From positions 1 to 24,565 of IMG/VR virus record IMGVR_UViG_3300035698_006249: DNA of 24,565 nt. One strand, written 5' to 3'. This stretch comes from a virus. The position numbers and the translations under genes are program-made. Shown in pieces: positions 6,529 to 15,710 of this stretch (positions are counted from its first letter, which is position 1; each line of letters begins with the position of its first letter). The notes below the pieces were generated by a model, which saw only the letters and a program-made list of their open reading frames with translations, was not told the origin of the DNA and made no database searches.

Positions 6529-7587
6529 TTATAAAAATATACTATCTAGAAACTCTTCTTCTTCTACTGCAAATGATTCATCTTTAAACATATACTTTTC
6601 TGATAAATATTTATCAAATTCATCATCGTTAAATACATCTTTCCAAAAATCTGTACAATAGAGATCTTTCTCGAAATATTTAGTTACACCATTTTTAGCT
6701 CTATATTTTGATCCATCAGCAACAACAACCCCAGCATCTAAAGCATCAGGAAGTATACCATAAAATGGGTCTAAACCCCCCTCGTATCTTAATCGATATG
6801 TAAGTTTAGATTCACCTTTAGAAAATCGAGATTTAAATGTTTTCGCTGTTATGAAATGACCTGTAACAGCCTTCTCAGCATTTTTATTATCCTTCGCTCG
6901 GCTCATACCTAAAACAACAGTTTCGCAGTTGAAAGTCACTTTACGTCCACCTGGAATTTTTAATGGATCACCAAAACCACCAGTATTATCATAAACATGA
7001 TTAACAATTAAAAATGTTGATCCGGTATTTAAAATGATGTTTGCTAACCTATTTTTAGCTTTAGGTTCGCTCATATCGACAACATCATTACCTTTTAACG
7101 AGTTAGCCTTAGTTCTTGTTGTAATTAATGTCCCCCAACTATCAATAATAAATATCGTTTTATGTCTATCAGCCATAGGGATTTTTTCTGTTATAGAAGC
7201 AACAATTTCCTCAATACGGAACATATCACTAGTTCTAAATACTTGTAACTTCTCTTTACTAATGTCAATATTTAGTGCTAAAGCTAATTTTTTCTTAAAT
7301 GCTCGTTCAGTATCAATTATAACAACATTAAGACCTTTTCTTTGAGCACTTCTAGCAACATTAGCAGCGATAATAGACTTCCCTAACTGTGATGGTGCGG
7401 AAATCATACTCATATGACCAAGAGGTATACCACCCTTAACACGCCCACTAAACAACAAATTCAATGCTATAGAGTTTGTTGTTAAAAATTCTATATGTTC
7501 ATTTTCGAAATCATACATATCATACGACAACGCTTTACGAGATTTTTCACCCTTATCTTTTTTAATAATATCATAAATATCTGCCAT
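6529..7587 (-). CDS. uvsX: UvsX recombinase (RecA family)
   Basis: The product forms filaments on single-stranded DNA and drives strand exchange and recombination-dependent replication, with UvsY (17699-18130) and gp32 as partners. It has 352 residues against 391 in T4 UvsX. Walker A is APSQLGKS (64-71), the glutamate region is VIIDTERAF (89-97), and Walker B is IFIIDS (145-150); FLIVNHVYDN and PGGRKVTF follow as in RecA-like cores. The C-terminus is acidic (VEEEEFLDSIF), as in T4. A strong AGGAGGG precedes the ATG at 7587. It lies 9 bases after the polymerase gene and 14 before gp41, clearly one operon. Confidence 0.93.
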   Translation of the reverse strand: MADIYDIIKKDKGEKSRKALSYDMYDFENEHIEFLTTNSIALNLLFSGRVKGGIPLGHMSMISAPSQLGKSIIAANVARSAQRKGLNVVIIDTERAFKKKLALALNIDISKEKLQVFRTSDMFRIEEIVASITEKIPMADRHKTIFIIDSWGTLITTRTKANSLKGNDVVDMSEPKAKNRLANIILNTGSTFLIVNHVYDNTGGFGDPLKIPGGRKVTFNCETVVLGMSRAKDNKNAEKAVTGHFITAKTFKSRFSKGESKLTYRLRYEGGLDPFYGILPDALDAGVVVADGSKYRAKNGVTKYFEKDLYCTDFWKDVFNDDEFDKYLSEKYMFKDESFAVEEEEFLDSIFL

Positions 7588-7596
7588 ACATCCCTC

Positions 7597-10260
7597 CTAA
7601 AAAGTAACAAATTGGTTAATATTATTCCTTTCTAAAATAACATCACCCCAATCAAACGCGTCATAAAAATCTTCAATTAACTTCAAAAAACTTTTATACC
7701 ACTGTTTTTCGTAATCAACTCTAAAATATTCTTTAAATTCTTTCGGATAATCACCAACATAAGCCATTATCTCGGTTTGTAGCACATTATTCGGGTTAAC
7801 ATAAACCACCTTAATCTGACTACCATTACCAACAAACGGATACATCATTTTTTTCTTTTTTATAAAGAAATTATAATTAATTGATGCTTTCACATGTTGA
7901 GGGGTTCTTGATATAAAAGCTACCCCATCATTATCTATATATGTCTGTAATTCCTCACTCCACTTATCATAATTATTAACAGAACGTGGTGCCGATATAT
8001 CATTTATATTCGATTCCATAAATTCGGTTTTATAATTTCTCAGCATGTCAACAATTTTATCCTTGTCGTCGTCAATGAGCATAGATTTTAAAACAGATTT
8101 GGACGAATCCTTAAAAAATGAGGGCATAGTTGTTTTAACCATATCTATCCCTGTTATAAATAACGTTGGTTCATCATATACTTTACTCTCATTCTGTATA
8201 ACAATATCAGCATACTTTTTCTTTTTAAGAACAAGTTTACGGGTAATAATTTTTTCTCTCTTAAAATCGTGCAAATTGTTAGCATTATATTTCTTGGCAT
8301 AAATTTCCAGTATTTTAGCGAAAAATGGTGTCAAAAATACGGTATCAAAGTTATCCACCCATAAACGATACTCTTCATCATTTTCAAATTCAACACCCAA
8401 GCCGCTAATAACCTCGTCAAGACAAATATAATTACTATCAGTATCAATAACGGGGATCATCTCGTCAACAATTGGTTCCACTTTACCTTTAAGATGTTTA
8501 TATTCAGGAAAATATTTCCAAAAAGTTTTATGCCAATATTTATGGAAGTAGTTATTAACAGAATCAGAAACATACTCAATAACATCTCTACCTGCTATAG
8601 TAATAGCCATAGCATTTTTAATATTATAAAACGAGAAAAATCTGTTACCAAGAACACCGTACATAGAATTAATTAAAATTTTACGAATCATTTGCTGTGA
8701 ATCGTAATATTGTTCATCATACCCCTCAGCAATAACACAATCATAAATTTCTTGTGTCTTTTCTATACTCCAATGGTTATCATTAGCCATATGTTCGATG
8801 TCACGATCATGAGCTATACCAAACGCAATTTTAGCTTTATTTTTAAAATCGACACGATCAAAGTAAATAGTACCAACTATTTTTGGTAATATTCCTTCTT
8901 TATCCTTACGATAATAAATACCACTAACACTGAAGGGTCCTTTAGGGGTCTCGCACTCATATAGCTCTGATGCAGGCGTTTTAATTAAGTTTGGTATGTC
9001 AGCCTCATCAGGGAACATAACTAACGTTTCGGGGCTTATATTAAACATTCTAATAATAGTTGGATACAAACTAGCAAAGTCAAACGAAACTAGCTGTTTA
9101 TATACACCCCTAATAGCTTTGACAAACCCGCCTGGATATTTTTCCATCACACCTCGCGGTGAATCAGGCATAACCAAACCAAACTGATGTAAATAGTTCA
9201 GCATATATCCAGTAATAACTTTTATCGATGAAAATACACCATCAAGCGGAATCATTGCTTGAGAGCATAAGTTTATAGCCAATTCAATGAATTTCTTTTT
9301 GGCTTCTATTTTAGTTACCAACACAACATCTTGAATATTATATTCAACAAATAAATCCCAATTAGTTTCATAAATTTTATTTATAGCATCATCAAGAGCG
9401 AGTTTTCCCTCATCACATACTCTTTGACCTATATGACCAAGCTTATAGCTAACTTCTTTTTTGAATGTAAAATTTTTATATAATTGTAAACCATCTAATT
9501 GGGATATACCCGCAATTTTATAATATTTTTGTCGGATTTCGTGACCATCACCAAATTTTAATACATCAAACGCCTCATCATAAAAATTTATAGGAGAAAA
9601 TGATATATCAATATCTAACATTTCTGTTCTATCGATGAGATAACGCATATCAAAACACTTTGAATTCCAACCAGTTATAACATCAACATGTTTACGACGA
9701 AAATGTGTCATAAAAGATTCTATCATATTTTTTTCATCAGGAACATAAAAATATGTCCACGTAGGATCTATATCCCTATAATTACCATTATAAGGTTTAT
9801 TACCCCAAGTATATGTTTTATTCTCTTTAGAATAATGAACAGTTATAAGGTTAACAACATTTTCACACTCTTCAACCATTTTATCGAATGGTTTAGGGTC
9901 GTCACCAAGTTCAATCTCAATATCTATTGTACATACCTGAAAATTAGCCATATCAACATCTATATGCTTTCCTGCATATGTCTTTTGTAAATATTTTATT
10001 TCTTGGTCAATATTAGCTTCACAAGTTTTCAGATTACCCAATTTTATAGCATTTTTCATAGATTTCGCACTACGAGATACCTGATGCTTTACTGGTGTAC
10101 CAAAAATATCCGTTGTTGTAGATTTCCCTGTATCATCAGGAACATAATATTCTATAACTGGATTAATACGCTTCTTTACAGTTTTACCATCTTCATTAAT
10201 AGACCATGCGGTTATTCTATTACTATATCTATTATAATAGGTATTCTTAAATCCGTGCAT
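7597..10260 (-). CDS. 43: Family B DNA polymerase, T4 gp43 homologue
   Basis: The replicative polymerase with 3'-5' proofreading, 887 residues against 898 in T4. Exo I is TIDIEIELG with Asp113 and Glu115 (T4 Asp112 and Glu114); Exo II is TGWNSKCFDMRYL; Exo III is EYNIQDV. The polymerase domain has SFDFASLYPTIIR (motif A), KILINSMYGVLGN (motif B) and VIDTDSNYI (motif C, with the DTD pair). The C-terminus ends NNINQFVTF, a possible clamp-binding tail. GAGGT precedes the ATG at 10260. The clamp (gp45) and clamp-loader (gp44, gp62) genes that neighbour gp43 in T4 are not in this window. No intein is seen in the conserved motifs, a common insertion place in phage polymerases. Confidence 0.96.
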   Translation of the reverse strand: MHGFKNTYYNRYSNRITAWSINEDGKTVKKRINPVIEYYVPDDTGKSTTTDIFGTPVKHQVSRSAKSMKNAIKLGNLKTCEANIDQEIKYLQKTYAGKHIDVDMANFQVCTIDIEIELGDDPKPFDKMVEECENVVNLITVHYSKENKTYTWGNKPYNGNYRDIDPTWTYFYVPDEKNMIESFMTHFRRKHVDVITGWNSKCFDMRYLIDRTEMLDIDISFSPINFYDEAFDVLKFGDGHEIRQKYYKIAGISQLDGLQLYKNFTFKKEVSYKLGHIGQRVCDEGKLALDDAINKIYETNWDLFVEYNIQDVVLVTKIEAKKKFIELAINLCSQAMIPLDGVFSSIKVITGYMLNYLHQFGLVMPDSPRGVMEKYPGGFVKAIRGVYKQLVSFDFASLYPTIIRMFNISPETLVMFPDEADIPNLIKTPASELYECETPKGPFSVSGIYYRKDKEGILPKIVGTIYFDRVDFKNKAKIAFGIAHDRDIEHMANDNHWSIEKTQEIYDCVIAEGYDEQYYDSQQMIRKILINSMYGVLGNRFFSFYNIKNAMAITIAGRDVIEYVSDSVNNYFHKYWHKTFWKYFPEYKHLKGKVEPIVDEMIPVIDTDSNYICLDEVISGLGVEFENDEEYRLWVDNFDTVFLTPFFAKILEIYAKKYNANNLHDFKREKIITRKLVLKKKKYADIVIQNESKVYDEPTLFITGIDMVKTTMPSFFKDSSKSVLKSMLIDDDKDKIVDMLRNYKTEFMESNINDISAPRSVNNYDKWSEELQTYIDNDGVAFISRTPQHVKASINYNFFIKKKKMMYPFVGNGSQIKVVYVNPNNVLQTEIMAYVGDYPKEFKEYFRVDYEKQWYKSFLKLIEDFYDAFDWGDVILERNNINQFVTF

Positions 10261-10272
10261 AAATACCTCAAA

Positions 10273-11157
10273 TTATTTTCTGATAGATGGTAATGTTTTA
10301 TATAAATCTTTCTCTAAGAAATCTAAAGTTTTGTTCATCTCTTCTTCTGTACTAACATCAACACCAGCGGCTTTTTTATGACCACCACCAATATTATGTT
10401 TCTTTAAATATAACCCAAAATTAAAATCATCTAACTTACTTCGTATAGAAATTTTATAATTTTTAAGTGTATTAAAAAATACAACGTCATATCCATCCTC
10501 GTGCATTAATTTGTGGGATAATTCATTAACCAATATGTCTGATATGAAAAAACAAGCATTTATTTTTTCGCATTCGAATATTTCCAGTTCATCATATATT
10601 TTATCGAATGAATTACGAACACCACGAACGTAAGCCTTTTCAGTTTTACTCAATGACAAATTACCATGTCTAAAACGTTTTCTAAACTGTTCAGCATTAT
10701 ATAAACTAAATAAATCGTTCATAATAACACTACCTTTGTGTTTCAAAATCCACATATCGTAATCATTAGTAAGTTTAACAAATTTACTAAATCTTTGCAA
10801 CACATCTTCGCCATACATTTTAGTTAAAAAATGATTAGTAAGATATGTTGCTGAATATTTTGTATTAACAAAGTGTTTTTTCTTAGGATTATTAATCGCG
10901 GTTTGGTGGTGATCAATAAGAATTAAATTGTCGAATCTATCTAATACTTCGACAACATTAGGAAAAATATCTGTAACAAAAACGACATCGTACTCATCCG
11001 CATCAACAGATATTAACTCTTTATCTATATCAAAGTATGAGCAGTTAATATATTCTATATTAGGAAACACGCCACCTAAAAGTATTTGTGCTCCTATACC
11101 ATCCAAATCATTATGAGATATAGAAAGAATTTTAGATTTTCTCGGAATTTTTTTCAT
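10273..11157 (-). CDS. DHH-family phosphoesterase (DHH plus DHHA1 domains)
   Basis: A 294-residue metal-dependent phosphoesterase. SHNDLDG (14-20), VTDIFP with Asp63, and IDHHQT (81-86, the DHH signature) build the active site; NDYDMW follows, and IGGGHKKAAG near residue 255 is the DHHA1 substrate-binding motif. This layout matches short-oligonucleotide phosphodiesterases of the NrnA type; RecJ nucleases share the DHH core but are longer. Its place between a glycosyltransferase and the DNA polymerase suggests a role in nucleic acid turnover or replication. The ATG at 11157 is preferred to an in-frame TTG at 11166, which has no ribosome binding site. A sigma-70-type promoter lies just upstream, so it opens the transcription unit with gp43, uvsX and gp41. 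Confidence 0.85.
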   Translation of the reverse strand: MKKIPRKSKILSISHNDLDGIGAQILLGGVFPNIEYINCSYFDIDKELISVDADEYDVVFVTDIFPNVVEVLDRFDNLILIDHHQTAINNPKKKHFVNTKYSATYLTNHFLTKMYGEDVLQRFSKFVKLTNDYDMWILKHKGSVIMNDLFSLYNAEQFRKRFRHGNLSLSKTEKAYVRGVRNSFDKIYDELEIFECEKINACFFISDILVNELSHKLMHEDGYDVVFFNTLKNYKISIRSKLDDFNFGLYLKKHNIGGGHKKAAGVDVSTEEEMNKTLDFLEKDLYKTLPSIRK

Positions 11158-11182
11158 AGTACCCAATTGTTAAATATAGTAT

Positions 11183-11211
11183 AATATACCTTTTTTATTA
11201 TTAATAGTCAA
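11183..11211 (-). promoter_or_regulatory. Sigma-70-type promoter for the DHH, gp43, uvsX, gp41 unit
   Basis: On the minus strand TTGACT (11211-11206), a 17-base spacer and TATATT (11188-11183), in the 61-bp gap between the glycosyltransferase stop and the DHH start. Same hexamers and spacing as the promoters at 2844-2872 and 15682-15710. Confidence 0.75.
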
Positions 11212-11218
11212 GCACTAT

Positions 11219-12418
11219 TTATAATATAGTCAAAATATTATTAATATATCCCGAACTTTCTGTGATCCAATCGCTGTCAACGACCTGTTGGTATTGATCA
11301 TCCAACAATTTGTTATATCGTTCAGGTTCACACAGATCACTTATCAGATGACTTATTTCCTCGGCAGATACATTATCATCAACTTTTGTGAGAGATATAT
11401 CATAAGGTGAAATTTCACCATTAGAAAATGTTGTACCAATACCCACAATACCAGCAACACAATATTCTTGATATTTTATAGGACTTTTAGAATAATTAAA
11501 GTGGTTTGGTACTAACGGAGAAATACCAAAATCAGCTCCAAGCTCTTTAACTACTCGCGGATAATTTAAACTATCAACCCAAGAAACTACCTGTATTTTA
11601 TCTTTTATCTCTTCAAAAAACCAAGGTAAGCCACCCATTTGGATATAATTTATTTTATCTTCGTTGACGGCGTTAATAATCCATTCACGCCACGCATTAT
11701 CCATATCACCACACAGTTTTTTCGCGTCGTTCCAATGTGTAGGACTCGCAGACCATAAAATAGTAGGCTTTTCTATACGTTCTGTGATATGAGGCTTTTT
11801 AGTTGATCCCCATAAAAATGAAGGCATTGTATTTTGAACAATAACAATATTATCATTATTAACACCTTTACTAGCTATATAATCTTTAAGAAAGGGGCTA
11901 GTAACACATACTGTATCCATCATCTTCATAATATCTATAGAAGAACTCCTAACAATATCATTTATACCATCTTTTCCAAAATTATAATCAGGTATTTCTT
12001 CGCCCTCAGAGTCGCCTTCCCATATAAAATCATCAATATCGTATATCAATTTATATTTATATTTAGACTGCATATCCTTATATTGTTTAACAACATCAAC
12101 CGTACCCGGACCCATAGTTCGTTGAAAGAATATTGATCTAGTACGATTTAATATATCTGGTTGAAATATCATCGTTGGAGAAGTTATAATCTGTAATTCT
12201 CCGCCCCGACCAAACACGGAATTCATATATGTGAATGGGATTATGTTTCTAATATGACCACACCCTGTATAATCGGACACATATGATAATACCAAATTCT
12301 TTTTAACGTGTGAAACTTTTTCCTCGTCAATAACTTGTTTTGCATTATCAAATCCGATATTAGGGTTTTGTATTTGTTTTTTAAATAATTCGAAGTCTGA
12401 AGTTGGTATTGTAATCAT
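11219..12418 (-). CDS. GT4/GT-B-like glycosyltransferase
   Basis: A 399-residue protein with features of GT-B fold retaining glycosyltransferases: an N-terminal half with LIYDIDDFIWE near residue 130, then TILWSASPTHW opening the second Rossmann domain, and a C-terminal nucleotide-sugar region with DFGISPLVPNHFNYSKSPIK and YQEYCVAGI, where the Glu in YQEY is placed like the conserved EX7E region. The acceptor is unknown. In T4 the alpha-glucosyltransferase gene lies between genes 47 and 55; here the gene directly follows gp47 in a similar cluster, so transfer to modified phage DNA is a reasonable guess, with a virion protein as alternative. Its ATG overlaps the gp47 stop by one base, so translation is probably coupled. 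Confidence 0.8.
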   Translation of the reverse strand: MITIPTSDFELFKKQIQNPNIGFDNAKQVIDEEKVSHVKKNLVLSYVSDYTGCGHIRNIIPFTYMNSVFGRGGELQIITSPTMIFQPDILNRTRSIFFQRTMGPGTVDVVKQYKDMQSKYKYKLIYDIDDFIWEGDSEGEEIPDYNFGKDGINDIVRSSSIDIMKMMDTVCVTSPFLKDYIASKGVNNDNIVIVQNTMPSFLWGSTKKPHITERIEKPTILWSASPTHWNDAKKLCGDMDNAWREWIINAVNEDKINYIQMGGLPWFFEEIKDKIQVVSWVDSLNYPRVVKELGADFGISPLVPNHFNYSKSPIKYQEYCVAGIVGIGTTFSNGEISPYDISLTKVDDNVSAEEISHLISDLCEPERYNKLLDDQYQQVVDSDWITESSGYINNILTIL

Positions 12419-13464
12419 TAATTAACCTCATTATAAATTTTCATGATAATATCTAATATTTTAGCTTTCTCTTCAATTTCGCTGTCGTTATTTATATATA
12501 ATTCTATCAAATCTGGTATAGAATTTGTTCCCGATTTGATAGATTCAAAATCACTAGCATGATCGTTAATAACATTCAATATGATGTTAACCTTATCAGC
12601 AGGATTCAATTTCTCAAGTTTTTCGATATACTTGTCTATGATATTGCCTATCAAATCTTTTTTATTAATAGATATACTTGCGTCCACAATATTTCCCTCA
12701 ATTTCTTTACGTTCGGGAATTTCTGGATATTCAACGTCAACAAACTGCATAGATGTCGTGTTTGGTATTCGTTTATATCTCAATGTATCGATATTCAAAA
12801 TAACGAACCCTTTAGATTCATTAATATCATTACGAGTCATTTGATATGGAGACCCTATATATACTATTTCCGTTTTACCCACACGTTTAGAGCTTGGGGT
12901 ATGATAATGACCACTAAATACCTTCTTAAAGTTGGTAAACATCTCACTATCAGCACCCTCAGTACTTACTCTAGTTTTATTTAACGCAAATCCTACGATA
13001 TCGAAATGCCCAAATAAAACATCAGCCTCAGATTCATCAAAAGCATCAATAAGCTGTTTATCATCATAATCTATAATCCACGGGCAAAATAAAGTATTAA
13101 CCCCCAAGATATCTATATGTCTAATAGTATCTACAACAGTAACATTGGTTAAATGGTTTAAAAACTTTAAAGAATGAACCTCATTAGACGTTTTATAATA
13201 AGTGTCGTGATTACCAATAAGAATGTATATATCAAACCCATTCAATATATCACTAAACAAGTTATATATTTCATCATTAATTCTAACATTAATAGTATTT
13301 CTATTATCAAACACATCACCCAGAACTAAAATTGTGGTAATTTTTTCCTGCACAAGATAAGGCACAAACTGTTCTTTAAAAAATTTAATGCTACTATTTA
13401 GAAATAATTCAGAATTTTTATTAACCCCGAAATGTATATCACTAACAATAGCAACTTTATTCAT
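12418..13464 (-). CDS. 47: Recombination nuclease subunit, T4 gp47 (SbcD/Mre11) homologue
   Basis: The metallophosphoesterase subunit of the gp46-gp47 complex, which resects DNA ends for recombination-dependent replication. It has 348 residues against 339 in T4. The phosphoesterase motifs are in order: VSDIHFG (Asp9, His11), VLGDVFDNR (Asp50), IGNHDTYY (Asn85, His86), LFGHFD, and FSGHYHTP. The ATG at 13464 overlaps the end of the gp55 gene by eight bases, and its stop overlaps the glycosyltransferase start, so the four genes gp46, gp55, gp47 and the glycosyltransferase form a tightly packed operon. The order differs from T4, where 47 and 46 are adjacent. Confidence 0.94.
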   Translation of the reverse strand: MNKVAIVSDIHFGVNKNSELFLNSSIKFFKEQFVPYLVQEKITTILVLGDVFDNRNTINVRINDEIYNLFSDILNGFDIYILIGNHDTYYKTSNEVHSLKFLNHLTNVTVVDTIRHIDILGVNTLFCPWIIDYDDKQLIDAFDESEADVLFGHFDIVGFALNKTRVSTEGADSEMFTNFKKVFSGHYHTPSSKRVGKTEIVYIGSPYQMTRNDINESKGFVILNIDTLRYKRIPNTTSMQFVDVEYPEIPERKEIEGNIVDASISINKKDLIGNIIDKYIEKLEKLNPADKVNIILNVINDHASDFESIKSGTNSIPDLIELYINNDSEIEEKAKILDIIMKIYNEVN

Positions 13465-13858
13465 ACGATATTTCCCTCTTATCTATATTTTCTATAAATG
13501 GTAATCTAACCAAAACATCTTTATCTTTTTTCTTTTCACCTAAAAATCTCATAATACCATTATACACATATTGTGAAAAATATGAAAATGGATCAGGAAT
13601 TCTACCAGTGTTTATGTGACGTTCATCCATAGCATCAACATCATAATTATCAATATATCGTACCATGTCATATACCGCTTCGGATATCATATCATCTTTC
13701 CAATCCTCAGAATAATTTATATAAAATGGTTTGTTAATATAATTTCTTGCTATAAGTAAAAAGCACTTTCCAACTTTCTCATAAGATTTTATTGATCCTG
13801 TTTCTTTATAATCTTTTAATTCTTTATGAAATTCTAATTTATCAATATATTTAGCCAT
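13457..13858 (-). CDS. 55: Late-transcription sigma factor, T4 gp55 homologue, short C-terminus
   Basis: T4 gp55 is the small sigma factor that makes host RNA polymerase recognise TATAAATA late promoters. The match covers the region-2-like core: CFLLIARNYINKPFYINYSE and WKDDMISEAVYDMVRYIDNY here correspond to MLIAEGLSKRFNFSGYTQ and [21 protein letters not shown] in T4, followed by PDPFSYFSQYVYNGIMRFL for PHAYITQACFNAFVQRI. It has 133 residues against 185 in T4 and stops soon after this core. The T4 C-terminal clamp-binding motif (SLDFL) has no evident counterpart; the end reads FIENIDKREISYE. Late promoters upstream of virion and nuclease genes in this window agree with the call. AGGAG precedes the ATG at 13858. 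Confidence 0.85.
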   Translation of the reverse strand: MAKYIDKLEFHKELKDYKETGSIKSYEKVGKCFLLIARNYINKPFYINYSEDWKDDMISEAVYDMVRYIDNYDVDAMDERHINTGRIPDPFSYFSQYVYNGIMRFLGEKKKDKDVLVRLPFIENIDKREISYE

Positions 13859-13870
13859 AAGGCTCCTCTG

Positions 13871-15640
13871 TTAAATATTCCTAATTTTCGAAAAACCATC
13901 TTTGTTTTTATTAACCTCGACCATACTATTAAAAAAATGTTTGTATTCATTTTTAAATCTATGAGATATTATATATATCCCCATATCCTTATCGTTATGA
14001 ACCATTTTTTCTAAACTTTCAAGTAATTTTTCGAGACCATCATCATCAATGGAGCTATCAAGTAGTTCGTCAATAACTAAAAGATTACAATTCCAATTAG
14101 CTATTTTTTTAGTAACATCAATGAATGAAAGAAGAATAGCCATATCGATTTTTTTCTTCTCACCCTCGCTGAAACTAGAATAACTCACCTTACTATTAAA
14201 ATTAGCAGATGTCTTAATATTGTCCTTCATGGCGTTATCAAACTCAATATAAATTGGTAATTCAAAAATATTTAGGTAATAATTAACACTTTTGTTTAAT
14301 ACAGGTATTAGTTGATCAAATATATAAGATTTGACCCCACTGTCAGATAAAATCTGAATTATTTTTGTATAATTTCCGATTGAATCTGATATATCTGCAA
14401 GTTCATGTTTATTTTCGGTATATTCTTTAACTTTTTGTTTATGTTCATCATTCATCACCTTCAAATCCACAACAAATAGTCTATTTTTAATTTTATCACT
14501 ATCTATCGCCAACTTTTCTATTTGAGATTCTATACCAATATATTGGTTTTTCAAATATTTCAATGAATATTTAATATCTCGTTCATCATTTATAACATCT
14601 TCCGCTTCTGTGATATCATTTTTTATGTGTGTCAAACAATCTTTATACTCAATCAATAATAATTCAGAGTTCTTTATGATATCTTTTTGTAAATTAACCT
14701 CATCTTCCTTATGTTTTTCCGTTAATTTGGAATTACATGTAGGACAAACATCATATTCATTCAATGCTGATAAAATATCTTCAGCATTTTTGATATCATA
14801 CTCTGCTTTAGTTTTTAATTTATTTATGGATTCTTTTTTATCGCGTAAATCTCGTAAATCGTGTAAAGTGTTTAATTTAGCAAGTTCACTCTTTTTATTT
14901 TTAGCATCAGATTTTAACTGTTTAAGATTACGCTTATGGATAGAAATCTTTTCATTAATTTCGAATAAATCGTTCTTTTTGTCTGAATCAAAATTCTTTT
15001 TGGAATCTTCCAACTCATTGATATGCTTTTTCTCACTTCTAATAACATCAGCAAGTAAATCTATAGAATGGGTTGTCATATCTTTTTTTATCTTGATATT
15101 CTTTAACACATCTTTAGCAACTTTCAGCATCGATGCAATAACATCAATATTAAAGAATTTTTCTAATAAATCCCTTTTATCTTGGGCGGGTAGTGTTAAA
15201 AATGGCTTATTGTGGTTTATAGATAGAGATATTATCTGTTTAAATAATTTATAATCAATACCTATATGATTTTCGATCTCATCCTGACTCAAACTCTTTG
15301 ATGATAACATGTTCTGTGATACGCCATCGATATAAAATTCTAGTTCAACATCTTTATTTTTCAACCCTCTAACAATTCGATAAGCAGTATCATTAACCAA
15401 AAAATCACAAGAAACTTTTAAATTCTTTTTATTTTTTCTATTAATTAGCTCACTTTTATTTATTTTACGGTAGGGTTTGTCGTATAAAGCAAAAGATATG
15501 GCATCCAATAATGCTGAGGACTTACCAGCCCCATTCTTACCAGTGATTAAGTTTAAACCACTAGTAAAGTCTATCTCTACCTCACTATTACCGAAAGAAA
15601 GAAGATTCTTGATTATTAATTTTTGAAATACTACTCTCAT
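13871..15640 (-). CDS. 46: Recombination nuclease ATPase, T4 gp46 (SbcC/Rad50) homologue
   Basis: The ATPase subunit of the gp46-gp47 exonuclease, 589 residues against 560 in T4. Walker A is GKNGAGKS (34-41). Two long charged coiled-coil arms (about 175-290 and 305-430) flank the zinc hook CPTC (299-302). The C-terminal lobe has the ABC signature SFSEGEKKKIDMA and Walker B with LLVIDELLDSS, then IISHR as the H-loop. GGGGAG precedes the ATG at 15640. It is the first gene of the leftward operon, about 40 bases from the -10 element of its promoter. Confidence 0.95.
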   Translation of the reverse strand: MRVVFQKLIIKNLLSFGNSEVEIDFTSGLNLITGKNGAGKSSALLDAISFALYDKPYRKINKSELINRKNKKNLKVSCDFLVNDTAYRIVRGLKNKDVELEFYIDGVSQNMLSSKSLSQDEIENHIGIDYKLFKQIISLSINHNKPFLTLPAQDKRDLLEKFFNIDVIASMLKVAKDVLKNIKIKKDMTTHSIDLLADVIRSEKKHINELEDSKKNFDSDKKNDLFEINEKISIHKRNLKQLKSDAKNKKSELAKLNTLHDLRDLRDKKESINKLKTKAEYDIKNAEDILSALNEYDVCPTCNSKLTEKHKEDEVNLQKDIIKNSELLLIEYKDCLTHIKNDITEAEDVINDERDIKYSLKYLKNQYIGIESQIEKLAIDSDKIKNRLFVVDLKVMNDEHKQKVKEYTENKHELADISDSIGNYTKIIQILSDSGVKSYIFDQLIPVLNKSVNYYLNIFELPIYIEFDNAMKDNIKTSANFNSKVSYSSFSEGEKKKIDMAILLSFIDVTKKIANWNCNLLVIDELLDSSIDDDGLEKLLESLEKMVHNDKDMGIYIISHRFKNEYKHFFNSMVEVNKNKDGFSKIRNI

Positions 15641-15681
15641 TAACTCCCCTCATAAAATAAATATATTGAATTCATAACTAT

Positions 15682-15710
15682 AATATAACATTTTTTCTGT
15701 ATAAAGTCAA
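15682..15710 (-). promoter_or_regulatory. Sigma-70-type promoter for the gp46 operon
   Basis: On the minus strand TTGACT (15710-15705), a 17-base spacer ending AAAAATGT, and TATATT (15687-15682). The spacer is close to that of the gp32 promoter. Confidence 0.78.

Noticed and set aside
9378-9385. TATAAATA on the minus strand inside the polymerase gene
   Set aside because: No gene start follows, and several such octamers are expected by chance in DNA of this composition.
12489-12496. TATAAATA on the minus strand inside gp47, about 70 bases before the glycosyltransferase
   Set aside because: Could drive late glycosyltransferase expression, but it has no hairpin and lies in coding sequence; chance cannot be excluded, so it is not listed as a promoter.
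12559-12984. 141-codon open frame on the plus strand
   Set aside because: It is antisense to gp47, whose metal-binding motifs establish the coding strand.
14610-15254. 214-codon open frame on the plus strand
   Set aside because: It is antisense to the gp46 coiled-coil region, has no homology-like motif, and the gp46 frame is certain.
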